Notes under the pieces: generated by a model
What the model saw: only the letters and a program-made list of their open reading frames with translations
The model's database searches: none
Told to the model about the DNA's origin: nothing
Part shown: one piece after another, positions 22,797-34,035 of the stretch
Layout: each line of letters starts with the position of its first letter
Position numbering within the stretch: position 1 is the first letter of the stretch
Source of the DNA: Scleromitrula shiraiana
Lineage: Eukaryota; Ascomycota; Leotiomycetes; Helotiales; Sclerotiniaceae
Reading direction: 5' to 3'
DNA: 64,000 nucleotides
Assembly: GCA_028455995.1 (NCBI GenBank)
Contig: JABELC010000005.1
Location: 3,038,001-3,102,000 of the forward strand
Translations under genes and position numbers: made by a program

Positions 22797-24805
22797 ATGG
22801 GTCATATCATACCAATCAAACCAATTCAAATACCAATTCAGTTAAATTAAATCAAATCAAATGTGCTTTTGTCTCTTGTGACATGTGAAGAACTGCTCCG
22901 TTTGATAAAATCATCAACAATCACTATATCCTTATCTTCTGCCCCTTCGTCCTTGATGCTTAAATCCCCGCTTTCTTCCTTCCTTAGGCGGCACGTGGGC
23001 GGTTCATTGAATATATACCTATCGCTCTCTAATGATACATGCATATATACGTACCAACAACATCCATTCATCCGTGTATATATCCTTTCCTCCCTTCCTT
23101 AAGATAGTGATAGATAGATCGACGGATGGGCGGGTAATTTTTTAAGGAAGAGAGGATATATGCTCAAATACTTGAGGTTGCTTCTAAAAGAATTGAGGAT
23201 TCTGGAATGATGAGGGAGAGGGAGAGGGAGAATAGTTGTAGATTGCGATTTATGTTGGTTTCTTCAATCGTCTGAGATCGTTTTGTTCATACGTACATAC
23301 ATACATACATCTATCCTGATACTTGTATCTCCCTCCTAGAGGATTTAATCTACTGAATCCAGTTTGATTTGATACGGATATGTTATATCATATTGTTTTA
23401 AGATCGATTCGATAAATATACCACAGGTGAATGATGAGGTCCATTCATCCATGGGCTGATTCATCCTAACTTGATAAAAGTATTTTAAAATCTTTAAAAT
23501 CTTTAAAAATCTGAATAATTTATTTAAATCAAAATTTTATTGGTTTTTACCACGAGCAAAAGAAAATATGATCGTCGTGTCGTACAGGTATGTCTATTTC
23601 TATAAGACTACTCGAGTCTCGTGTAAAGAAGAGGGATTTGAGCGTACAAGACTAGGGGATTTGTGGTGGGATGTAAGTTGTTGGTGTTATATTGAGATGG
23701 CATTTGGGTAAAGTGGTGAGGAGGAGGGGAAGTGGAAAAAGGGGGGTGATTGAGTTTATGTGTTGGGTGGTGGAGATACTATACTTTTTGGATGTTGGGT
23801 TTGATTGGGGTTTGATGTGAGGGGTACATGGGTTCGTTGAATTGGAGGGAGGATTTCTGCATAGGTTTTGCTATGGTTTTGGGAATAGGGACTTTGGGAG
23901 TTGTGAATTTTAGATGTTGAGGAATGAATTCGAGAGAGAAATAACGTTATACGCGGAACATCCGGTTCTTAAACAACTTTTCTGGGGCATTGGGGGTGGC
24001 CGTAACTATTCCATCAGAACAGGAATAGGAATAGAGATAGCAGTGCCCTGCGTAGTTTTGAGGGAGAACTTTTCCTTGCATGTCGAGATTACGGCTGGTA
24101 TTCTGCTTTGATGTTGCTGTGACGAGGGCTGGGTTGGTATTGGGATTGATCTGTTTGTGTGATGTGAGGGTTTTGGTTTGTGCAAAAAGAAAAGCTTGGG
24201 AAGAGGGAGGTACGAGATGGGTATGGGACCATAGAGGATGAAATGTGGGAATGGGAGAAATGGGAAAAGAAAGGGGAGGGGAGATGGAGAGATGGGGATG
24301 CTGAGAAGTTTGGTGGGTGCGGATATATGTAAATTTGGGTGTATGTGTGATTTTGACTGTGGATAGAGGAGATATGAATTGTATATAGATGTGAAACTTT
24401 GGTACTTAGAAGATGTGTTGGATTTAGATGGATGTCTAGATGGATGTCTAATGTTATAAACTGATTTTCTCATATATGAATCTAGCATACATCATTACTT
24501 CAAACTTCGTGATAATATTTGTTTATAATAGATAATGATTTCATTCACAAAATAACACTCTAAACTATTAGAGAATGTTACATTTGAACTCAGTATGAAG
24601 TGGTTGTGCAAAGAAATACATATAAAATTGCACATTAGGTCATTAAAACAACCGGAGTTAGCCTCAACCCCACGTTGCAGCCCACTAGAACCTTCTATGA
24701 ACAAACAATCAATAAAACAAACCTCCCTATCCAAACACATAATAACATTAACTTCCTCACTTCTCTTTCCATCCCCAAGAAAGAGATAAATCCCCATCGC
24801 CCATC
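22797..24805. other. 2-kb intergenic spacer
   Basis: No gene is supported. The open frames at 23914-24111 (plus) and 24006-24488 (minus) overlap each other in AT- or purine-biased sequence and lack splice or composition support. Small (CATA)n and GGGAGA tracts occur at 23290-23310 and 23215-23230. Confidence 0.5.
24688..24701 (+). promoter_or_regulatory. possible heat-shock-element-like site upstream of SGT2
   Basis: GAA-CC-TTC-TAT-GAA about 105 bases before the SGT2 start resembles the alternating GAA/TTC pentamers bound by HSF. The second gap is three bases instead of two, so it is imperfect. Heat-inducibility of a co-chaperone would make sense, but this is inference. Confidence 0.25.
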
Positions 24806-25956
24806 ATGGCAACCACTAAACAGCGTCTCGCGCTATCCATAATTGATTTCCTCTCCACCTCCCTCACAGATGGAACCCTCAACGAAGAAGAACGCGAAAG
24901 CATCGAGGTAGCAACCAACTGCATATCCGAATCATTCAAAGTAGATCCCACCGACGCCACACCCAAAGATTCCCAAAACCTCCTCCAAATCTACAACGTC
25001 TATGAGAAACTCAAGAAGACCGCCCCAGCAGCCGCAGCACCAGCCGATGAAAAACCCACCGGTAAAGAAGTAACTGAGGAACAAAAGAAAGAAGCCGAAG
25101 CTCTCAAGAGCCAAGGAAATGCCGCCGTGCAAAAGAAAGATTACAAGAAAGCTATCGAATTATACTCGAAGGCTCTAGCCATCATCCCCGGTAACCCCAT
25201 CTTCCTCAGCAATCGCGCAGCCGCGTACTCCGCATCCAAAGATCACGAATCTGCCAAGGCGGATGCAGAGGCTGCTGTGGATGCGGATCCCAAGTACACG
25301 AAAGCGTGGTCAAGATTGGGGTTGGCGAGATTTGCGCTCGGTGATGCGAGGGGTAGTATGGAGGCTTATGAGAAGGGTATTGAGTATGAGGGGAGTGGGG
25401 GTAGTGATGCCATGAAGAAGGGATTTGAGACGGCGAAGAGAAGAGTTCAGGAGTTGGAGCAGACTGGGACGGATGAAGATGAGGTTGCTGAGAGGGGTAT
25501 GCCTGGAGGCGGCGGTGGTGGAATGCCAGATTTTAGCTCATTGGCGGGTATGTTCGGTGGTGGAGGTGGTGGAGGTGGTATGCCGGATTTGAGCTCCATT
25601 ATGAGCAATCCTATGTTTGCAAGCATGGCTCAGAATTTGATGAGTAACCCGGAGGCTATGAATAATCTTATGAGTAACCCAAGAATAAGAGAGATGGCTA
25701 GTCAATTTGGTGGTGGTGGTGGTGGTGCGGGTGGTGCTCCAGGTGCTGGTGGTGGAATGCCTGATATGGCTAGTTTGATGAATGATCCTTCAATTGCTGA
25801 ATTGTAAGTTTTGTTTTCCCTTTTTACATATATCTATCCTCCCCCATTTCAACTCCAAAAACAGCATTTAACAACTCAATACTAACACACTCTCTCAGGG
25901 CAAGAAGTCTCGGTGGTGCAGGAAGAGGTGCGGGTGCGGGACGTGGTGGTCAGTAA
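24806..25956 (+). CDS. SGT2: small glutamine-rich TPR co-chaperone Sgt2/SGTA
   Basis: Two exons: 24806-25803 and 25899-25956 (351 aa; yeast Sgt2 is 346). It has an N-terminal dimerisation helix bundle (residues 1-70, RLALSIIDFLSTSL), a linker, and three TPR repeats at about 95-205 (EALKSQGNAAVQKKDYKKAI, YSKALAIIPGNPIFLSNRAAAY as successive pieces). The C-terminal region has repeated MSNP/NPxAM segments between poly-Gly stretches, the hydrophobic client-binding part. Sgt2 receives tail-anchored proteins in the cytosol and passes them through Get4/Get5 to Get3 for insertion in the ER; the TPR domain binds Hsp70/Hsp90 tails. The short second exon encodes an Arg/Gly-rich tail (GRGAGAGRGG). Confidence 0.95.
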
Positions 25957-27959
25957 TTAGATCAGATTAGATCATGAGTTAATTGATTCGATTTGATTCG
26001 ATTCGATTTACTTGACTTGACAGTCTAGTTGGCTACTGTAGATTTATATAACAAACAAACAGACAGACAGGCAGGCAGATATCATTACAAACAAAGAAAC
26101 CGATTCGGATATTTTCTTGGCATGCTATGAAGGATGGAAGGAAGGAAGGAAGGAAGGAAGGATGGATGGATCGCTGAGATGGCATGGATCGCTGAGACGG
26201 GATTGATAGAGCTGCGGAGATGAATGAATAAACATGGAATGAATGAATGATTGAATGATTGATTCCAAGTCAATTTCAGAATCAGACAGAATCCTCGATA
26301 CAATTTTCCTGCACTCTCCTTTTTTGGGATTTAATCTATATCGTCCGTCATCTTTCCTTTTATATATGTTTGATCTGCAAGTGAGTTGATGCTTACTTAT
26401 CTACCCATATTACCCTTATGCCCCCCCATCCAGCAACAAGATATCTAAATCCCTTTACTATTTACACATATCCGTATCTAGATATTTTCGGAATCTATTT
26501 ATTTTATTTAATAATTACGCTTGTGTTCTTTGCCCTTTTGCTCTGCCCTTTTGCTCTTTGCTCCCTCCCTCCTATATGCATAGTATCCTGGATATCCATC
26601 AATTAATTTTCATCTCTACTTTTGTTTTTTTTAAAGATGAGAAACTTGAAGGATTCATAATATAGTATTTAATATCATGATGGAATTTATTTTTTTATTT
26701 TTTTTATTTTTATTTTTTTATTTTTTATTTTGTGAGGGATGTGATGAGATGAGATTTGTAGAAGCAAGACGGTGGGAAGGAAAAGAAAAAAGAGGAGAAG
26801 AGAATCATAAAGGGGGAGTCAAATAGCAAATAGTAAATGGTGAGTGGAGAGTGGTGATGGGATAAAAGAGGAAGCAAATGGGGGGGGGGGCAGACGTTAG
26901 AAGGCGGTATGTGAGATGGATAGATAGATAGATAAAAAAATAAAAAAGATATATTAATAGAAGAAGGTATGTTAATAGAAGAGAAATAGGACGTTACAGA
27001 AGCGAGGGGAGATGAACGGATGCGTGAATTGTGTTGGATGGGCCCGGGGTTTGTTTCTATGGTATGGTTTTATTTTGTTTATTTGTTTATTTGTTTATTT
27101 GTTTGGTTGTTTGTTGAGCGACAGTTATATGTATGATATGATATGATGTATAGAGGTATGAGATGAAGCTAGAGGCAGGAAAGGGGGGGTAAGAAGAGAT
27201 TTATATATAAACATATAAATATCACAATGAGTTCATAAATTTTGAATGTATATTTATCAAGTAAATACTTGTCGGTCGGTATATTGTATCTATCTATGTA
27301 TCTATAATCTTTGATTATTAGATTCAAACTTATAAATTCACATCATGGCGATTAGATCCCACTCGTACAAGAGATCGTATTAGGAAGAGCAGGAGAGGGG
27401 AGGGGAGAAGAGAGGTGGTAGATGTAGAGGGGAGAAAGATAGCGAGGGGAGATATGGCGATGTGCAAAAGAGGGAGGAAGAGTAAGAGAAAGAGAAATAA
27501 TTAATTATTCTTTCATGTATCTCATAGGTAGGTTAATAACAGAGGAGCATCTCATCTCATCTCATCTATCTATTTATCTATCATCTATCTATCTATCTAT
27601 CTTTCTATCAACCTTTCTATCTTTCTATCAATCTATCAAATTCACCATAGTTGAAAAACTTCTCGGAAAAAAAAAGATTCAAATAAAATCTAAGTTTTAA
27701 ATTGAAAGGCGTAAATAAATAAACCATCCAGCTTCTCGAGAGCGACGGTCGGTATTCTATAATAAGATCAAAAGTAAATGAAACGCCATCCCCAATCTAA
27801 TATGTAGCACCTATGCTCTGTTCAACAATCTACCCATCCATCTATCCTAAAGAGTAAAGAGAAGAGGAGAAATAGATAGATAGGATGTAACTTTTACACC
27901 CAAAAAACATAAAACAAAAAGAATCGCCATTCAGAAGGAATGAGAGAGTAACAAACAAT
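25957..27959. other. 2-kb intergenic spacer rich in simple repeats
   Basis: This spacer lies tail-to-tail between SGT2 and the HAD gene. It carries a (GGAA)n tract at 26137-26160, a T/A-rich block with TTTTTATTTT motifs at 26685-26730, a poly-G run near 26881-26890, a (GATA)n tract near 26920, a (TTTATTTG)n tract at 27070-27105, and (ATCT)n with (TCTATCTT)n tracts at 27550-27640. No coding frame is credible. Confidence 0.6.
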
Positions 27960-29408
27960 CTACTCAATAGCGCTAGCAGACGAATCCCCAACAACAGGAT
28001 TCATCGAATCACTCCAGTTGAATCTAAAGTCCTCCCCAAGTTCCTTCCTCAAAGCAGTCTGAACAGCCTCCAGCACATTCTTAAACACACCAAAGTTCGC
28101 CGGATTCTGCTCGTCGTTCTCCCCACCCTGGAAAACACCCGTTCGGACCAAACAGGTATTCCATCCATAGTTATTACCACCGATGATATCCGAGGCGGGG
28201 TTATCTCCAATCATGTAGATGTTCTTGGGGAGCTTGTCTTCGCCGTGGATGGTTTCCATCCAGGAGGACATGACCTCGTCGGCGTATTTGTAGGTGGCGG
28301 TTTCGGGTTTTCCGTACACGACACGCTCGAGCTCGACGCCGGTGATGGACTTGTAGATTGCTTCGAGCGCGATGCGGAAGGTGCCTTGTGACATACGGGG
28401 GGTGGGGTGCTCGGATGGGCAGAGGAGATCGCCTTGGGAGAAGTAGATGGGGATGCGTTGGGAGACGGGGTCCTTAGCTCTGGTTCCCAAGACACCGTCT
28501 TCGGATTGGAGGAGATCCATGATGATTTGGAGGTCGGTGGCGTAATCTCTGGAGTCGGAGAAAACGAGGATGGCGTCGATTTTTACCTTGCTGAAATCGC
28601 GGGGGGTGGAGGTGGCCCGTTGTTCGGCGGTGAAGAATTCTTTGAGGGGGGAGATGGTGGGGATACTGGCGACGATGTCGTTGGGGACTACGATGTCTTT
28701 GAATCCGTATTGTTTGGCTACTTCTCTGCATTGGTAGTTCTCACCACCAACGACGAGCACAGTATCGTAGTATTCAGCCAATGCGGACATGGGAGTGTGT
28801 GATTGGATGAATTGCTCAGTGGAGACAGGGTTACCGAGGATCTTGGTAAGTTGAGCACAACGGGGACCTTCTGGCTTTCCGGATCCGTTGGTCAAGAAGA
28901 TATGTGGGATCTTGATACCAAGCTCGTTGTCACCGTTGAGGATCTCCAATGCTCTCTTTCCCTCTGGAATGAGACGATCACCGTGAACGAGAACACCATC
29001 GATATCGAAAGCAAAAGCCATATCCTTAGCAGCCTTTGTCTTGACACCCGACATATCCTGAACCTGCGAGGAAAGAATCTCACGAGTTGGCTGGATGGCG
29101 GGCATTCCAGGTCTGGAGGATCTATCTTGAGTAACGACTGAGGAAAGACGAGATTGACGCTTTGCTCTTGGAATTGGTAGAGATGCACCGAAGCTGTTTC
29201 GGGAGCCTCTTCGTGCATTGGTTCGGTCACTGAGACTCAATGAATGCATGAGGTTATCAGTCTCTGCAATTGATGATCTGGATGCTGGAATCTCAATTGC
29301 TCCCTCTCCATCTTCATTTGGCACTGCCAAGTTATGGGTATACTTTGCTCCGGCATTGGAACCATTGCTGGTAACCTTTTGCAATTCGCTATCTTCGAAG
29401 GCTGGCAT
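27960..29408 (-). CDS. CECR5-like HAD-superfamily hydrolase (subclass IIA)
   Basis: Uninterrupted 482-codon frame. The HAD core begins after a 128-residue Ser/Arg-rich, probably disordered N-terminal extension. Motif I is FDIDGVLVHG (nucleophile Asp135, acid/base Asp137), motif II is FLTNGSG (about residue 171), motif III Lys lies in VYGKPE, and motif IV is GDNPASDIIGG near residue 400. The class IIA cap lies between motifs II and III, as in p-nitrophenylphosphatase/NagD relatives. The CECR5/HDHD5 branch is conserved in fungi and animals and often linked to mitochondria, but the substrate is unknown. The N-terminal extension is basic but also contains acidic residues, so a presequence is not obvious. 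Strong synonymous third-position G/C bias produces several long shadow frames. Confidence 0.9.
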   Translation of the reverse strand: MPAFEDSELQKVTSNGSNAGAKYTHNLAVPNEDGEGAIEIPASRSSIAETDNLMHSLSLSDRTNARRGSRNSFGASLPIPRAKRQSRLSSVVTQDRSSRPGMPAIQPTREILSSQVQDMSGVKTKAAKDMAFAFDIDGVLVHGDRLIPEGKRALEILNGDNELGIKIPHIFLTNGSGKPEGPRCAQLTKILGNPVSTEQFIQSHTPMSALAEYYDTVLVVGGENYQCREVAKQYGFKDIVVPNDIVASIPTISPLKEFFTAEQRATSTPRDFSKVKIDAILVFSDSRDYATDLQIIMDLLQSEDGVLGTRAKDPVSQRIPIYFSQGDLLCPSEHPTPRMSQGTFRIALEAIYKSITGVELERVVYGKPETATYKYADEVMSSWMETIHGEDKLPKNIYMIGDNPASDIIGGNNYGWNTCLVRTGVFQGGENDEQNPANFGVFKNVLEAVQTALRKELGEDFRFNWSDSMNPVVGDSSASAIE

Positions 29409-29887
29409 ATTGAAATTTGTATTGATGAAGGTAGTTAAAAAATTCTTAAGTATGAAGAATAAGAAGATGGTATTTTGATATTATGAGTTGATTGTAGAGT
29501 AAAAGATATAAGAGAGATATGAGATATGAGAGAAGTGAGAAGTATGAAGTATGAAGTATGAATGAAGGAGGGGTTTCAAAAAAGGTGCGGGGCTCAACGT
29601 ATATATCTAGAAATATACCTCACTGAAACCAAGCTAGAGAATGAGTAGGAAAGTAAATAGGAAAAAAAAAATAGAGTCTTCACCGCATATGGAAATTCTC
29701 ATCAAAATACCAGGGAACATGTGAAATCATCATACCTACCTAGTATAGTATGTGCTATGTATGTACTATGTATGTACTATGTACTATGTAGGTAGGTAGT
29801 ATGTAGGTAGTAGCTTAACATGAACAACTTGGAAATGTCATCCTTTAATTCATGTACATTTTGGTCTCCATAAACAAATCGTAAAGT

Positions 29888-29990
29888 ATCCAAATATTCA
29901 AGTATCCAAGTATCCAAGTATCCAAGTATCCAACTATACAAGTATACAACTATACAACTATACAAGTATCCACGTATCCACGTATCCACG
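29888..29990. repeat. 10-bp minisatellite (AAGTATCCAA-like)
   Basis: About ten head-to-tail copies of a decamer alternating AAGTATCC(A), AACTATAC(A) and ACGTATCC(A). On the minus strand it is open in one frame and would encode a Tyr/Leu/Asp/Trp repeat, which I take to be chance. Confidence 0.85.
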
Positions 29991-30440
29991 TAAAATCAGC
30001 ATCATCATACAGTCAAGTGTAAAAAAAAGTAGAAAGTGCCACCCGGCCGGCCACTTGAAACAAATCAAAATCACTATCAAACCCAATCTTCTTGCAGTAG
30101 TTGAGTAAGGTTTTAAGCCGGTGTTGAAAAGTTTTGTAAAAGGTTTGTAAAGTTTTATATCAAAAGCGGATCCTAGGTCGATTGGTTAATAAATTACGGT
30201 CCTCTTGGTATTTGGACCATTCTTCCCGCCCGCTATTTGGATGATCCTACTCATTCATTATTCTATTCATAAGGTACTAGTTATTAGTATAAGGATATTA
30301 TTATGTCTATTTTTCTGTACTATATAATAATAAATGGATTTATTAACTTTTTAATTTTTGTAGTTTCTTGAAGATATAGTATAGTTACAGTAGTAATATT
30401 ACTAACATATTTCAGTATTAGTAGTATTAGTAGTATTAGT

Positions 30441-30703
30441 GGAATTAATAGAATTAATAGAATTAATAGAATTAATAGAATTAATAGAATTAATAGAATT
30501 AATAGAATTAATAGAATTAATAGAATTAATAGAATAGAATTAATAGAATTAATAGAATTAATAGAATTAATAGAATTAATAGAATTAATAGAATTAATAG
30601 AATTAATAGAATTAATAGAATTAATAGAATTAATAGAATTAATAGAATTAATAGAATTAATAGAATTAATAGAATTAATAGAATTAATAGAATTAATAGA
30701 ATT
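30441..30703. repeat. 9-bp minisatellite (GAATTAATA)n, about 29 copies
   Basis: Nearly perfect tandem array of the nonamer GAATTAATA, with one truncated copy around 30528-30540. Because the period is a multiple of three, the minus strand reads as an uninterrupted Leu-Ile-Leu repeat (frame 30825-30526), broken at the truncated copy. The purity implies recent expansion and probably high length polymorphism. Confidence 0.95.
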
Positions 30704-31077
30704 AGTAGCATAGCATTAGTAGCATTATGGTCCCTGTTCTCTTGGATCTCAACGTCATGCTGGATCCCTTTCCCTAATTTTTTAATTTTTCTCAGCCACC
30801 CGCACGCCGTCTTTTGAAACTTCACACTTTACATTTCATACTTCACATTTTACACTTTACATAAAAAAGTACGAATTAAGCTTGACATATTTTTTTTTAA
30901 ACCTCTTATCCGAGAGATGCGCTATTTTGCCTTATCTAGATTCTAAAGGTATTAGAGACGGGACCACATCAAATTGATGATCAAATTGATGGTATCCGAT
31001 ATATTCTCCGTAGTATGCCCGATAGGTAAATTCTTTACATCGTATGTTGTTAACCAGTAACCCCATTTCCGTATCAT

Positions 31078-31168
31078 ACATAAATCATAATCATAAATCA
31101 TAAATCATAAATCATAAATCATAAATCATGGATCGTTAAATCATTAAATCATTAAATCATAAATCATG
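31078..31168. repeat. 7-bp minisatellite (ATAAATC)n
   Basis: About ten copies of ATAAATC, with TTAAATC variants in the second half and two ATGGATC interruptions. Confidence 0.9.
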
Positions 31169-31479
31169 GATTATTGATAACATATTGGATAGATAATATT
31201 TGATGTTATAGTAACAATGATCGACTATCCATATACTACAATTAGATAAACATTTATTAATATGAGATCCACATTCTATACCCTCAGTTATCTAGTTACA
31301 TCGGTAGTCATGATTATCTAGGTATCTATCTATTAAAAGACTGACTCAGCAAAATGGATTAAGCCTTGCATACCTTTTCTTTTTTTAGGGACTCTTCTTT
31401 TACTGTATGATATCTGTAGTGGACAGTTATGCAACCTTGGCTGTCTTCTAACGGTTGTTTTGATAAATGAATGTTGAAT

Positions 31480-31672
31480 GTATGTTGGAATTAGATGTTG
31501 GATGTTGGATGTTAGATATTGGATATTAGATGTTAGATATTAAGTGTTACATATTAAATGTTACATATTAAATATTAGATATTGGATATTAGATATTAAA
31601 TGTCAGATATTAAATGTTAGATATTGGATATTAGATATTAGATATTGAATGTTAGATGTTGGATGTCACAGT
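31480..31672. repeat. degenerate 8-9-bp repeat (TTAGATATT/TTGGATGTT)
   Basis: About 20 imperfect copies of a TTAGATATTGGATATTAGATGT-type pattern built from units of 8 to 10 bases. The drifted copies suggest an older array than the nonamer at 30.4 kb. Confidence 0.8.
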
Positions 31673-32973
31673 GTACTCAACAATTGAAAGGTTTAACCAA
31701 AAATATAATCTTTAATAGATACACACTCGCAACACACCTCTTACCTTCTCACCTCAAGACTACTGTATAATGTCAAATTTTGATGTATATAGAAAGAAAT
31801 CTTGACATAAATTATTATATTATTTTATTATTATTATATTATAACTTCTTTAAGCGCTTAACAAACAAAAAAACCCAAAATAATTAAGCCAATTCATCTC
31901 GGGGACTCCCTCGGCCGAGGCTCTCTCTAGGTTATAAACTATTCCTCATACCAAACCCATCATTCGTTCAAGGTCCATAAAAAATCCATCCACTTTCTTC
32001 GGGAAGCCTTTTCTAAAGGGTCTTGATAAACTCCACTTCACCTGGGCAAAAAAAAGAATCCACTTACTAATTAAATTAATCCTTAATATTTTTACTTAAA
32101 TCGCCGATTATTTACTTCTGTAGGTTTAACCCCCCAAGTTCCCTCTTCCTCCTGACTCTTGACTTCTGATTCCTGACTCTTGTTTATGCAGGGTTCAATT
32201 AAAACCTCAAAAACCTCAAACTTTGATTGATGATGATCATTTTCCCAATTTTCTTTGACTTTTTCGTACTTTCGTACTTTCGTACTTCCGTATTTATATT
32301 ATTTATATTATTTACCTAGGGATTATTTATTTATTGTCGTGGACACACCCGAGCAATAAATAAGTGATCCATCCATCCAGCCATCCCAACAGCATCATCA
32401 TTGCATTATGCATATATGTACAGAATACGTCATATCCCGATATTGACCCCTCCATTGATATTGAGATATTGAGATTTGAGATGGATCTTGTTGAGGACAA
32501 TTGAATCGATTTAGATCATTTTGAGGGAGATAGTTGGGTGGGAAAAAATAACTTATGCAATACTCGTAGTTTTTTAACTGTAATATTAATATTTAATATT
32601 AATCAATCCAAGAAGAAAAAGTTATGCAGATTCTTATCTGATCTGATCGATTCAAAATTTACCAAGTAGTGTAGTAATAAGTAACCTCTGAGATCATTTT
32701 AACTAAAACTTTACTAGAAACTTCCACTACTATATACATATACATATACATAACATATTGATTGATATTTGTTGGTTCCATTAATAACTTGAATTGGGAA
32801 ATTTTTAACTTACTTCATTTTTATCCATTTTTATTCATTGATACCAATCATCTTTTTTTTTTCCACATACAATTACAACACTTGTTATCACTTTTATCAA
32901 ATTATACCCTTCTATCACACAAATCACTTATTTTCCATCTCAATCCCAATAGAAATTAAATAAATCATTCAAA

Positions 32974-34035
32974 ATGGCAGCCCCAGCAGTTACAGGTCCA
33001 ATCATCAAACTGAACAATGGAGTTCAAATGCCCGCTCTCGGATTCGGTACATTTGCCAACGAAGGCAGCAAAGGCGAGACACACAAAGCAGTAGTAGCAG
33101 CCCTAAACGCTGGCTACAGACACCTAGACTGCGCGTGGTTCTACCAAAACGAAGATGAAGTGGGATCTGGAATTCGAGAGTTCCTTGCCGCAAACCCAGA
33201 GACCAAGAGAGAGGATATTTTCATCGTCACGAAAGTATGGAATCATTTGCATGAGCCTGAGGATGTGGAGTGGAGTTTGAAGAACTCGTTGGAAAAGTTG
33301 CAGACGAGTTATGTGGATGCTTTTTTGATTCATTGGCCGATTGCGGCGGAGAAGAATGAGGATAGATCTGTGAAGATTGGTGCTGATGGAAAGGTATGTT
33401 TATCCCCAACCATTCAAAACAAAAATGAACATAAATCATACCATGTCATATTAGAATCCAACACAATAACTAACATGAAACAGTACGTCATCAACAAAGA
33501 CTTGACCGAAAACCCAGAGCCAACCTGGAGAGCAATGGAAAAACTCAACAAAGCCGGCCTCGCCAAAGCAATCGGTGTCTCAAACTGGACCGAAAAAGGC
33601 CTCGACTCCCTCCTCTCATTCGCAGAAATAAAACCCACAATCAACCAAATTGAAATCCACCCCTTCCTCCCCCAACACAAACTAATCACCTACTGTTTGT
33701 CCAAATCCATCGTCCCCGTCGCCTATTCCCCCCTCGGATCCCAAGACCAAGTCCCCGGAACCGGGGAAAAGGTCTCAACCAATAAGGAGCTCAATGCCAT
33801 TGCCGAAAAGAATGGTGTTTCGTTGGCGCAGGTACTGATTGCGTGGGGTTTGAAGAGAGGATATGCGGTGCTTCCTAAGAGTAGCAATCCGGGTCGTATT
33901 GCAGCAAATGTGAAGTTGATTACGCTGAGTGAAGAGGATTTTGAGGCGGTTAACAAGGTTGCTGAGGGCAGGGCGACGAGGTTTGTTAACATGAAGGATA
34001 CTTTTGGGTACAATGTTTGGCCTGAGGAGAAGTAG
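32974..34035 (+). CDS. aldo-keto reductase (AKR3/GCY1-like)
   Basis: Two exons: 32974-33393 and 33484-34035 (323 aa). AKR (alpha/beta)8 barrel features: N-terminal LNNGVQMPALGFGTF, catalytic tetrad Asp52, Tyr57 (LDCAWFYQNEDEVG), Lys87 (IVTKVWN) and His120 (FLIHWP), then GVSNWTEKGLDSL, QIEIHPFLPQ and the NADPH-binding end LPKSSNPGRIAAN. Such enzymes reduce aldehydes and ketones (glycerol dehydrogenase, xylose/aldose reductase types) in the cytosol; the exact substrate cannot be told. The intron (gtatgt donor, TAACTAAC branch, cag acceptor) is 90 nt with no in-frame stop, so a retained-intron mRNA would code for a 30-residue insertion. Confidence 0.93.
   Translation: MAAPAVTGPIIKLNNGVQMPALGFGTFANEGSKGETHKAVVAALNAGYRHLDCAWFYQNEDEVGSGIREFLAANPETKREDIFIVTKVWNHLHEPEDVEWSLKNSLEKLQTSYVDAFLIHWPIAAEKNEDRSVKIGADGKVCLSPTIQNKNEHKSYHVILESNTITNMKQYVINKDLTENPEPTWRAMEKLNKAGLAKAIGVSNWTEKGLDSLLSFAEIKPTINQIEIHPFLPQHKLITYCLSKSIVPVAYSPLGSQDQVPGTGEKVSTNKELNAIAEKNGVSLAQVLIAWGLKRGYAVLPKSSNPGRIAANVKLITLSEEDFEAVNKVAEGRATRFVNMKDTFGYNVWPEEK

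Larger units (their letters stand above)
29409..32973. other. 3.5-kb AT-rich spacer with several minisatellites
   Basis: Head-to-head spacer between the HAD gene (minus) and the aldo-keto reductase (plus). The region is AT-rich and contains at least four separate short-period tandem arrays (listed separately) plus ACTATGTATGT repeats around 29750-29800. No gene is seen. The last 250 bases with CT/A-rich leader sequence are the probable reductase promoter. Confidence 0.6.

Noticed and set aside
28407..29141. Plus-strand frames opposite the HAD hydrolase
   Set aside because: Result of strong third-position bias in the real minus-strand gene, whose catalytic motifs are complete.
30526..30825. 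Leu-Ile-Leu repeat open frame on the minus strand
   Set aside because: Produced by the 9-bp minisatellite; no conserved flanks and the frame breaks at a truncated repeat copy.
32190..32220. GGTTCAATTAAAACC, reminiscent of a tRNA T-arm
   Set aside because: No acceptor stem, D-arm or anticodon arm can be folded around it.
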